This document shows positions 52,970 through 63,368 of a stretch of DNA of 64,000 nt, piece by piece (the first letter of the stretch is position 1; each line of letters opens with the position of its first letter). The notes beneath the pieces are model-generated. The model was not told the origin of the DNA and ran no database searches. It was given only the letters and a program-made list of their open reading frames with translations. The position numbers and the translations under genes are program-made. Source of the DNA: Amorphophallus konjac (Eukaryota; Streptophyta; Magnoliopsida; Alismatales; Araceae); NCBI GenBank assembly GCA_022559845.1, contig CM040117.1:79496559-79560558 (forward strand), in the 5' to 3' direction.

Positions 52970-55001
52970 ATTTGATTGTTTGATGTCTGATATTCTATTC
53001 TTGTCTAGCTGATCTGTCTGTATTCCAGACTCAGCTATTGAATTTAATTCTACTCAAATTCAATGCTATTCTCTTGCCAGTTATTGCATGTGTACATAAG
53101 ATGCTAGATGCACTACACAACCATGTTCATAGTCAATGCATGTGTCTAATATTTGCATATATCATTTGCATGACTATCATTTGCTTATTGTTGTAGTCTG
53201 CATGTCGTGTAATGCATATCAACATATGTTGAAAAATCTGAAAAGGATAAAAATGTTCATGACTTGGGTGCATAAACTTGAAATGATTGCATATCATCAT
53301 TGTCAGGTTTGGATTTTCTGAACTTTCCTCATACATGATTTGCATATAGATGATTGTCTGAAATTGCATATGCATACATGTTGATTTGTTGGTGCTAAAC
53401 TGAAGCTTCTGCAATATGAATTGAACAATCATGCTAATGGTGATTCTCTTCTGTCTAATTTGTATGAATCATATTCGGATGCAAATTTTGATATCATGTG
53501 ATGTGGTTTCAATACATTTCATGCATATAGACATGGGGAGCTTGTATGCTGTCGCTTGGTCATCAATATCAGATTTGTTGCATAGTCAGCATGTAGAACA
53601 GTGTATTGCATTGCATATATTTTACATCATGGTGTCAGGGGGTGCTGTGAGTTCAGTTCAATTCTTTGAATCCTTTTCACTCCTCATAGTCCCCACTCAA
53701 TTCATTCATATTCTTTGTCATCAGATGCTCTTGGATCTTAATGACTATTGCTATCATTTCCCTAACCTTCACTGAACAACAGTAATGCATCTGGTTTAGT
53801 GCATTGAGCTGTGGTTATTGCAATTGTTCATTTATAAGAATTACTCTTACAAATTGAAAGGAACTAAAAGTTTAACCTTTATAAATTGAAGAGTTAAGTG
53901 TCTGCACTTCAGAACTTGAGATAAAAGAAAACTTTTATAGCTCTTAATCTTTGTCTCATGGTTAAAATAGAAAAAGTCTTTTTGTAATACCTGAAAGTGT
54001 TAAACTGGAAATGTCTAGAATATGTGAATAAGAGTGTGTACTGATTTTTAAACAATCTCTCTAAAAGATATCAGGGCAGCTGTAAATAAGATCATAAATG
54101 TAATGAGCTGAACACAGTGACAGAGCAATGGCTGAGTTACACTGAGAAACTGTGATCTCCTCCAAAGAAGTAGGAGAATTCATAGTCATGAAGTGCTTCA
54201 GACTACCTCTGTTCATAGGGTCAAATCTATAGGGGGAGTCCTCACCAAGTAACTGGAGGGTACTGGCCTCTGATCAAGGTGTACCCTTAATGTCAAAGGT
54301 GAAGATAGTTCCTTGTAGGTCTCGATCTGAAATAGATTCAGTAGTTTATGCCTAGTAACTGGGGGTACCTGCCTCTGATCAAGGTGTACACCTAATGTCA
54401 ACAGCATAAATGCCACTGGTCTATTCACTTAGCTCAGTTTCTGAAAATGAAAAAGTGAAAAACAAACTGCTGTAACCCTTGAAATCAAAAGTCATTAAGT
54501 GAAAATTATTTGTCTCAACACACATTCAAGTTACCTTTCTTAAACTTCCATGCTTAATCACAAAGGGTATTATTTCTGACTTATCTATTAAAATCATGTG
54601 CCTTAGATTCATTGCTATAAATGGAGTCTAAAACTCTTTTTCAGTGGTCAGCTGCTTTACTCTATCTTTATCACTATTAAACCTAAATTTCTGTCAAGAT
54701 TGTATATTGCTGATTCTTATGCCTTAACAATTGTTTATAGTCATGCTCTTTTTCTGAACCAATGCTTCAGCTGTTGTCTAGTAACCCTCCTACCTTCTCT
54801 ACCTTTTGATTATCTGTCCATATTCCTTTCCATAGGGGGAGAAATATTTCAAGGGGAGTTATTCATTCAGGGGGAGTCTTGAGTTGTTCATCTGCATCTT
54901 TGCTGCACTTTGCACTCGTGTGTTTCTTTCTTTTTGATCATGTCAAAGGGGGAGAATATTTTTGTTGGTTAGTAACTCACTCTCACTTTGTTTCCATCAT
55001 C
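52970..55001 (+). other. Copia-3 3' non-coding region
   Basis: About 2 kb, AT-rich, with no credible ORF. It contains GGGGGAG tracts (54231, 54834, 54870, 54948) and the paired conserved block (54246-54410) in the same order as Copia-4. It confirms that this is the far side of the Tek-5 insertion in Copia-3. Confidence 0.75.
54246..54410 (+). promoter_or_regulatory. Paired conserved block in Copia-3 3' region
   Basis: Two copies of AGTAACTGG(G), GCCTCTGATCAAGGTGTAC and AATGTCAA. In the first, GGGTAC (54258-54263) pairs with GTACCC (54281-54286) around the conserved stretch; in the second, GGGTAC faces GTACACC. In Copia-4 the corresponding bases differ but can still pair (GGGGA with TTCCTC). 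Confidence 0.65.
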
Positions 55002-55015
55002 AAAAAGGGGGAGAA
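55002..55015 (+). other. Copia-3 polypurine tract
   Basis: AAAAAGGGGGAGAA directly before the TGTTG start of the 3' LTR. Confidence 0.88.
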
Positions 55016-56440
55016 TGTTGTGCCCCTTAGGCACAAGCATATGTTATGATGTTTTGATGATAGCAACATAGTGAGAGTATCACAGGTGCATTCATAACAG
55101 TGAGTCAGTATAGATGCATTACATACTTTGCATATGCTATGTTGTTGTATTTAGCATTGATGGCATTTGTTCTCTTTATAGATGCATTGCATTCTGTCAC
55201 GCATTGATGGCATTTGTTCTCTATATAGATGCATTGCATTCTGTCAGATATCATGTCTATACATCCATTGCTTCAGTTCAATATCTGCTATGTAATATCT
55301 GCTATGTGCATACATTACATCAGTGCACTTAAGTGGGTTGACCCCCCAGCTTCGCATGTCTGTACATTGCATTTGTTCATGGCTGAGAGTCTATACATTC
55401 GTGGCTTAGCCAGTGCATCATATGTGCAAGTCTGTACATCACCCATACATTGTCAGGGCTCTTCATGCTCTAAGTCTATACAGGCTAAGTTTGTACATCG
55501 GCTTGTTCATGCTTCATCAAGTCTGTACATTGTCAGTGCATCATATGAAGTCTGTACAGAGTCTTCTTGTTCATGCATTGCATCATTTGATCTAAAGTCT
55601 ATACATTGCATCAGCCTTGTCTTGCATGCAGGAAGTAAAGTCTATACATTGGACTGTATCATTTAGCGTCTTACAAGTCTATACATTGTGCACCGTCTTA
55701 GTCAGCTTCTGCATGCATTACATGAAGTCTGTACACTGCATCGTCTTATGTTGCGTCTCAGCATGCATTCACTGTAAAGTCTATACATACTTCATCGTCT
55801 TGGTCATTGTCTCACTCGAGTAAGTCCGTACAGCCTTTTGCGTTGCACTTAAAGTCTACACATTATTGTAGCACGTAGTTCAAGTCCATACATTGGTCGG
55901 TGGTAAGTCTATACAGTGTTTATCTTTACCTATGTTCAGCCACCAAGTCTGTACATTCAGCAGATTGACTTTCCAAGTCTGTACAGCGTCATGCATCATT
56001 CCCAAGTCTGTACATCCTTCTGTTGAAATGCCAAGTCTGTACATCCTTCTGTTGAAATTCCAAGTCTGTACATCAGACTGGTTGAGCAAGTCTGTACAGC
56101 GGTTGCATTCATATTGGAAGTCTATACATTGGGGTCTTCACCTACGTTGCATTTCAAAGTCTATACATTGTCAATGTTGCACGCATGAAGTCTGTACATC
56201 GTGCAACTTTTGATTCGAAGTCTGTACATCATATGTTCTTCAAAGTCTTCACATTGCATCGTATGCTTCATCATTCAAGTCAGTACAGGGTTTTGCCTAG
56301 AATGCATTGTTCATCAAGTCTACACACTCTGTGTGTCTGCATCGCATTCATCAAGTCTATACACTCTTGTGTTTGCATTGCATTCACGCTAAGTCCATAC
56401 ACTGCATTTGGGCATTGGTCTTCACAGCAAGTATGTGACC
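55016..56440 (+). repeat. Copia-3 3' LTR, truncated
   Basis: Starts TGTTGTGCCCC. About 32 AAGTCTRTACA motifs fill 55245-56420. No TATA box or CAACA end is reached before Tat-C sequence begins; the break is somewhere in 56420-56465. Confidence 0.8.
55245..56420 (+). repeat. AAGTCTRTACA motif array in Copia-3 LTR
   Basis: About 32 copies, the same consensus and orientation as in Copia-4, spaced about 20-60 bp. The bases between copies do not resemble the Copia-4 spacers by eye. Confidence 0.9.
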
Positions 56441-56465
56441 CCTCCCTCTCATTCCATCGCCATCC

Positions 56466-59400
56466 TTGAAAATGAAAAAAAATGCCAAAATTGAAAAATT
56501 CCAATCCCTCATCTCTATTGAAGAGACATCCTATTTTGATTATGAGTGTGCCCCGACCCAAGGGCCGCTCATTCAAGGCCCATTAGTGGACTTCCTTTAC
56601 CCCTCCAATGAGGGGTCCTCTTCTGTACCATCTCCTATATCCACTTCTTCTTCCTCCTCTTCTTTAGAGTCTCATATTTAGGCTATTTGTTCTTCTTCTT
56701 CCTCTAGTGATAAGAGTCTAGGGGTTGTTGCTATTAAGAAAGCCAAGGGTAAGCAGATTCCCCGTAGGTTTTGAAGAGAGTTAGCCAGGAGATGCCTGGC
56801 ATGTTTAGAAATTCCCCAATTCATAGAGGATCCAATTTTTCTGCCAGATTTGGAATGCGAGGATGCCTGCTCTTTGGATGAAGGGTTTGGGGTTTATGAG
56901 ATTATGAATGATGAAGACCCTATTGAAGAGGGGGATGAAGAGTACGATGAATATGAGGATGAGGTTGATGCTTTTGCCAGTGGCATGAGGAGATTTGATG
57001 AACCATTAGCCTTAGTAGAAGAGCCTACCAAGAAAATTAATCTCGGCACTGTGGAAAACCCTAGGATTGTCCTCATAAGTAAAAACTTGTCTCCATCTGA
57101 AGAAGAGGCACTTATCCAGGTTCTTCAAGAATACAAGGACACGTTTGCATGGAGTTATGAAGATATGCTGGGTCTGGACCCTGTGCTTGTTGAACATCGT
57201 CTAGCACTTAAGCCAGAGTCTATACTGGTCAAACAACGGTTAAGATGTTTCCACCCCAATATGGCATTAAAAATGAAAGAAGAGGTCGATAAGCTCCATA
57301 AGGCCAAATTTGTTAGAGTTGTTCTCTATCCTAATTGGGTGGCTAACATCATCCCGGTTATGAGGAAAGATGGAAAAGATAGAATATGCATAGACTTCCG
57401 GGACCTTAACCGTGCGTGTCCTAAAGATGATTTCCCCCTCCCTCACATAGATGTTTTAATTGATAATACGGTAGGGTATGAGACCCTCTCTTTTATGGAT
57501 GGCTTTTCAGGATATAATCATATCTGCTTGGCTGAAGAGGATCAAGAAAAGACTTCCTTCACTACACCATGAGGGACTTATTGTGATGTGGTCATGTCGT
57601 TTGGACTCAAGAATGCCGGAGCCACCTATCAAAGGGCCATGATGGCTATTTTCCATGATATGATCCACATTTATATTGAGGTGTATGTTGATGACCTGGT
57701 AGTGAAGTCAAGAATAAGGATTGAGCATCCCGGGGTTCTAGCCAAGGTCTTACAGAGATCGCGAGAATATCAATTGAAAATGAACCCCAAGAAGTGCGTG
57801 TTTGGTGTTTCGTCAGGAAAATTGCTTGGATTCATTGTTATCAAGAGGGGTATTGAGATTGATCCCAACAAGGCAAGGGCAATAAGAGATATGCCTCCTC
57901 CCAAGAATTTGAAGGAAGTTCGAGGATTGATCGGGAGGTTACAATTTATTAACCGATTTGTCTCCCAGCATTCACAAAGGTGTAGTCCATTCTACGAGCT
58001 TACTAAGTCGGGAGTTAAATTTAATTGGGAGGATAAGTGTCAGGCAGCTTTTGACGGATTGAAGGACTATCTATACAACCCTCCTATTTTGAGGCCGCCA
58101 GTTCCAGGCAAACCACTTGTTCTTTATATTTCTGTCCTAGATGACTCAGTAGGTGTTGTCCTTGCATAAGCTGATGAAGAACGTAAGGAGAGGGCATCAT
58201 ACTACTTGTCTAAACATCTCAACCCCTGTGAGCAGAAGTATACAGTTATGGAAAAGACCTATGCAGCTCTAGTCTTGGTAGTGCAGAAATTGAAGTATTA
58301 TTTCTTAGCTCATGAGGTTCATCTCATTGCTTGCATGAATCCCATCAAGTTTCTTCTTGAAAAATATGTTCTGACCGATCGATTGGCACAATGGCAAAGC
58401 ATCCTTTCTCAGTTCGACATCATCTACATTCAGCAAAAGGTGATTAAAGGCTATGCCGTCACAGAACATCTCGCTCATCACCCTCTTCCTCGATTTGACC
58501 TTGTCAGCTCAGAGTTTCCAGATGAGGAACTAATGTCCGTTAGCCAACCTTCGGATCTCATGTGGACATTACATTTTGATGGAGCTCTAAATTCTCATGG
58601 TAGGGGAATCAGCATAGTTTTGTTAAAACCCGAGGTCATCACCATTCCACTCTCCTCTCAGCTCACTTTCCCTATTACCAACAATATAGCTGAGTACGAG
58701 GCTCTTATGGCCGGACTTGAGGCCGCTCATCGATTTGGTGTTACCCAATTGCGGATTGTAGGTGATAGTAAGCTTATTCTTTGCCAAGTGCTCACCAAAT
58801 GTCGAACACTTGATCCCAAAGTTAAGCCCTACCAGGAACTTGCTTCTGCTTATGCCAAGCTCTTTACGAGACTGATCTTTGTCTATGTTCCTCGCAATCA
58901 GAATATTTTAGCTGACGCCCTTGCTTCACTCGCATCCTCATTAGTTTTTCTCCCCGAATGGGACTTCCATTCTATTATAGTTCAGAAGCGTCTTACTCCT
59001 GCTATTAAGGATCCAGCATTTCTTAGCATTAAGGAGGAGGTGCTCAGGAAGCTGAAGATAGGTAAAATCATTGAAAACAAGGAAGTCATGCTATTAGATA
59101 TAGAATAAGAAATTGACAATGAGGAAAAACCATGGTATTACGAGATTGCTAAATATTGTCAAGATCAGTCATATCCTGAAGAAGCCTCGGCCGAAGAGAA
59201 GAGGGCTATCAGGAGAGTTGCCCAGCAATACACACTGGTTGGAGGTGTAATGTATAGAAGGGGTCTCACTGTGATTTTGCTTAGGTGCCTCGACGATGAT
59301 GAATCTTGGAAGGTCGTGGAAGATGCACATTCAGGAGTTTGTGGGAGTCATGTCAATAGCCAAATGTTAGCTAAGAAGATTCTTAGGCTTGGCTTCTATT

Positions 59401-60380
59401 GGCCCACTCTAGAAGAGGATTGCTCCATCTATGTTAGAAGGTGTGTTACGTGTCAAATGCACGCTGACAAAATTCATTCTCCTACTTCTTCACTCCATCC
59501 TATGTCCTCCCCATGGCCTTTCTCCATGTGGGCTTTCGATATTATTAGACCTCTTGGTGATTTGAACCTCCTCACAAAATCGAAATCATTTATACTTACG
59601 GCCACATAGTACTTCACCAAGTGGGCAGAAGCGGAAGCCTATGCGGAGATTAAAGCGTCAACTGTCTGCAAATTCATCATGAAGAACATCATTGCAAGAT
59701 TCGACATTCCAAATACCATCGTCACCGATAATGGGCCGTAATTTATCTCTCAAGAGCTTCAGGACCTCTGCAACAGGTATGACATTACATTGCATCATTC
59801 GTCTCCTTATTATCCACAGGGTAATGGTCAAGCAGAGGCAACAAATAAAACTTTGATTAAAATTATCAAGAAAACGTGTGAAGCTAATAAATTTACGGAT
59901 TGGCCAGAGAAGCTCCTAGAAGCTCTATGGGCCTACCGTACTTCCATTCGAACCACTACTGGGCAAACCCCTTTTGCCCTTACTTATGGGATGGAGGTGG
60001 TAGTTCCTTATGAGATCCTTATTTCTTCTCTTAGAGTACAATTGGACAAGGAGCTCTATATCGATGAACGTCGTGGACAATTGGAACTCTTGGATGAGAG
60101 ACGTCTGGCCACCGCCGAACATGCAAGAGTATATCAAAAAAGGCTTTTACACTTTTATCAAAAGAAAGTAATTGAGAGAAAATTCAAAGTTGGTGAAATG
60201 ATAATTAAGAGAATCTTTGTAAAATCAGGTGGACCTCGTTCAAAACTTCAACCAAATTGGGAAGGGCCTTATGTGATAAAAGAAGCATATCTTTGCAATG
60301 CTTACAAACTAATTAACGCTGAAGGGGAAGAATTGGCTCACCCTTGGAATGGATTGTATCTTAAGAAATACTACCCTTAA
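56466..60380 (+). pseudogene. Tat-C pol: RT, two RNase H domains, integrase
   Basis: One reading frame for 3.9 kb with seven stops (near 56679, 56773, 57570, 58167, 59106, 59607, 59739) and no frameshift. Acidic N-terminal part (EEDPIEEGDEEYDEYED-like), RT with YVDD at 57684-57695, degenerate first RNase H (about 58090-58500), and second RNase H with FDGALNSHGRG, AEYEALMAG, GDSK and ADALASLAS (about 58570-58940). The integrase zinc region is HSGVCGSH...CVTCQMH (about 59327-59463) and the core has D (59538), D (59727), E (59835), i.e. D-x62-D-x35-E. The C-terminal part ends at TAA 60378-60380. Dead copy with intact layout; the only complete Tat integrase in the window. Confidence 0.88.
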
Positions 60381-61565
60381 GTCTCAAAAAGAAAATAAAA
60401 AAGGAAGAAAAAAAAGGGGGGGGGACAACAAAAAAGTAAAACAAAAAAGGAGAAAAAAAGTAAAAAGTTTGTAGACTGGCATGGTGCATGGGCCATGAAG
60501 CTCGAACAATCAAAATCTCTAATTCATTCTTCAGTCTTGATCATTTAACCAGGGTCAACACCTGCACACACAATACGCTTAGCTCGTAGACTCAAGTGGT
60601 TCAAATTCCAAGGAAAGTCAAAATCAAACTAAGAGTGTAAAGACTTTACCCGTTCTCTTCTCTTCGGTTCACGAGGGGGAAGTAAAGTTCCGGGATGGAC
60701 TACCAAACCTATCCGCCGCCCTTGTAGGTGGAAGATAGGGCCCAAAAAGGAGCAATATACTATAAAGCCCAAGTACAATTATGTCTTTATTTTCAAAAAG
60801 AAAAGCGCCAGAAAAGTTATACAAATACAAAAGAAAAGCATGTCAAGAAGGTAAAGTCCCCACAGGGAAAACCCTGGTCGTAAGCATGCATCTCAAAAAA
60901 GGGGCAAAAGGCAACAAAAATTTTTCTAAGTCAAAGACCGAACCCCAACAGGCACTAGGGTAGGGGAGGGAAGCTTCCCGATTTTTGAAACCCATCGTGA
61001 ACTTCCTCGACTTATTCTTCACTTCCCCCTCCGTGGTATGTCATAAGCTCGAAGGATGGCAAAGACGGACTTAGGAAGATGGGCCGCGCAAGGTTATGAG
61101 TGGAAGCACAGGCTAAAGCACGCTGACCCTTTGTTAAATCATTCAAGACTGATTAATGAATTTAAGATGGCGAATGTGTAAGGTTTTAGGACCTTCGTAC
61201 CATGCTAAGTCTCTCCCAAAAAAAATGTTTTGAATTGGCGCCTAATCAGTAGTCGTTATTCATTAAATTAACTCCTTTTTGGTAAGTCGTTATTCTAGAA
61301 AAAAAATGTTTTGAATTGACGCCTAATCAGTGGTCGTTATTCATTAAAATAATGCCTCTTCACTAAGTCACTTATTATAAACGAGAGAAAGAAAAGAGAG
61401 AAAATGAATAAGCGCCAACTCATAATGTCATTGTTATATTAATAAACGCCCTCTAGTGGGTCGCCATTTTAGACAGAATGCCCTGCTCATCCATTATCCA
61501 TATCATTTGCTTGCTTGCATCTCATATGGGCATAATATCATTTTAGACAGAAAGTAACTCGTACT
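60381..61565 (+). other. Tat-C 3' non-coding region
   Basis: Purine- and A-rich start (60385-60465, with a G9 run), then about 1.1 kb without an ORF I can support. Degenerate hairpin motifs of the GACGCC type occur at 61240-61470 (e.g. GACGCCTAATCAGTGGTCGT). Confidence 0.6.
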
Positions 61566-62595
61566 TGAATAGGCACTGGGCCACCCCTCGGCCGTGCTCG
61601 CTCCCGGCCTCTCCGGTAGCGCTCCTCCTCTACTCTAGCCCGCTCCTCGGCAGTGCCATGTCAGAGTCTCAGCTCGGATAGCTCTCGCTCGAGCCGTCCC
61701 TCTCGCTCCCTCTGTCGCTCTTCCCTCTCCCTGGCCAGCTCTCTCCTCTCCACGTCGAAGAGGATCCACAGCTCCATCACGTCCCGAGGAAGCACCTTGG
61801 CCTCTCGATGCCTCCTCTCAGCCTCCTCTAACTCAGCGACCCGCTGGTCACGGATTGTGAGCTCGGTGCCAGCCAGAACAGCCCGAGTGAGCACCTCCTA
61901 TAGCTCTGCAACCTACATCATTCAGTTAATTATCAACTCTATGTTCCAAATCCACAATATCTAAAATAGATTAGCTCTTGTTTGAATGCTTACCCGCTCG
62001 GCTAGGTTGCGCTCCGCTACCTCGGCATGTGCTACCGCTCCCGCGAGACGCTCCTCTAGGGCAGTGACCTCGGCACTTGGGTCCCTCGAACTAGATGCCC
62101 CTCCTGCCCCTCCAGCTGCCACTCCCTGCTGGACACGCTGCATTTATTGACACCGTCAGTGGTTGAACATCATAATTCAGAGATAATCATCAACACAAAA
62201 ATAGTGCATACTCACCAGAGTCTTCAAATCCGCTCACGTGGTCACCAACTGGGCCTCCAGGCTGTGGAGATGGGCATGTAGGTCCACTACCGCTACATCC
62301 CGCACATCTTGCATTGGTCATTCATTAAGTTTGCATATCTCAGATGCATATAAATTAAATTTAGAAAGCATTCATACTTATCCCTCTCAGCCTCATCTGA
62401 GGCCATCCCTCATACGTCTCCCAGTAGCGCTAGAGGTATGCCGAGCTATCTTGAGCGTGAGAGATGACTAGGATCCCACCCTACTGCCAGTCAGTAAACT
62501 ACTCTGGGAACCACAACCTCCAGTCAGTTGCTCTCGTCCGTCCTCGGGTCTTTCGCCCGATCCCGCGAGGCTCAGCCGCCTCGACCCACTCCTGG
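61566..62595 (-). pseudogene. Antisense, intron-containing coiled-coil gene remnant in Tat-C
   Basis: Exons read on the minus strand: about 62595-62381, 62307-62216, 62138-61994 and 61912-about 61566. Introns of 60-80 bp have GT...AG ends (donor GTGAGTATG at 62215, acceptor TGCAG before 62138, donor GTAAGC at 61993, acceptor TGTAG before 61912) and two are phase 0; the first donor is changed to AT. The last two exons encode an Ala/Glu/Arg-rich coiled coil (ALEERLAGAVAHAEVAERN; RQREREGRLERELSELR). Stops interrupt at least four codons. I do not recognise the protein. Tat-type elements are known to carry extra, sometimes antisense, ORFs after pol; a captured host gene is the other option. Confidence 0.55.
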
Positions 62596-63068
62596 TGTAG
62601 CAACCCTAATAAAAATAAGATTTTTTTAATAAATCAAATTAAAAATAAAAGATAAGTAAATAGATGACAAAGAGCCTAAATGAGTAAATCATTGATCAAG
62701 AGGAAAATAACGCCTTTTATCAAGGTGCTGATTCAAAAGGAAACACCTCTGTATAAGGCGTTAATTTAAAAGGGATGCCTAGACAATAGGGCGTCAAATT
62801 TCAAACGACGGGAAAAATAAAAATTAAGGAAAAGAAATGAAACGCCCTCTACATGGGCGCGTTTACATAAGTAACGACGCTCGACAAGGCGTCAATTTAA
62901 ATTCGACGCCCTCACTTAAGACGTTAATTCAGATCGAGTTTCGTTCGACCCAGGAGTCTATCCAGGGCAAGTTCTGGATAACTACGTCGAAGGTGGAATA
63001 TGGTAAGGACTCTGTCATGGAAGTATTACTTCCAATACAACTCTAACCCTATTAGGATCCCCAAAATC

Positions 63069-63077
63069 CTATAAATA
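63069..63077 (+). promoter_or_regulatory. TATA box of Tek-7 LTR
   Basis: CTATAAATA at the position homologous to the Tek-5 TATA box. Confidence 0.7.
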
Positions 63078-63142
63078 ATCCTTGTCCATAAAACCCTAAA
63101 ATCTATTTGGTCGAAGCTCTGTTGCTGCTGTCATCCGTGAAG

Positions 63143-63368
63143 AACGTAAGTTTGTTCTTCATTTGCTTTACCTTCGCCTTCGGTTATGTATGATGAAGAA
63201 AACTAATGTCTTCATCTTATTTCATGTAGGAAGTCTACAGTAGGTAGTAACTCTTTTGTCAAAGAGAAGATCGTGGGTTCTTCGTCCACATCGTTCTTCT
63301 TCCCTTGCCTTCAGTTAAGTATTATGAAGAAAAAACTAATGATTCTTCATCTTATTTCTCTGTAGGAA
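63143..63368 (+). repeat. Duplicated leader unit with hairpin in Tek-7
   Basis: Two copies of GTTCTTC...CCTTCGCCTTC-like sequence, a hairpin (ATGAAGA/TCTTCAT near 63188; ATGAAGAA/TTCTTCAT near 63323) and a T-rich end with TGTAGGAA. A related hairpin is in Tek-5 near 30530-30556. TTTCATGTAG and TTTCTCTGTAG resemble splice acceptors, and a GTAAGT stands at 63148. Confidence 0.6.

Larger units (their letters stand above)
27180..56440 (+). mobile_element. Copia-3: Sirevirus-like Ty1/copia element, internally deleted, split by Tek-5
   Basis: Made of two parts: 27180-29955 (end of 5' LTR, primer site, gag, a scrap of pol) and 52970-56440 (3' non-coding region, polypurine tract, 3' LTR). Tek-5 (29956-52964, duplication TGTTG) separates them. 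The LTR ends TGTTG...CAACA. Tat-B has replaced most of the 5' LTR, and Tat-C cuts the 3' LTR near 56.44 kb (junction not sharply defined). The Sirevirus label rests on the primer site, the long gag with coiled coil, and the G-rich tracts before the 3' LTR, all shared with Copia-4. Confidence 0.85.
56463..62595 (+). mobile_element. Tat-C: Ty3/gypsy (Tat group) fragment, 5' part missing
   Basis: Plus-strand copy of the Tat-B family beginning at the A-rich start of the pol frame; LTR, gag, protease and G-patch are absent. Pol runs to 60380, then a 3' region with an antisense gene remnant up to the Tek-7 LTR at 62596. No 3' LTR was found before the edge of Tek-7. Confidence 0.85.

Noticed and set aside
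53136..53775. ORFs in the Copia-3 3' region as an envelope-like gene
   Set aside because: Short, low-complexity, on both strands, with no hydrophobic or coiled-coil pattern typical of Sirevirus env-like proteins.
60470..60480. TGTAGAC after a purine-rich stretch as start of a Tat-C 3' LTR
   Set aside because: Only seven bases match the Tat LTR start; the following sequence does not resemble the Tat-A or Tat-B LTR.
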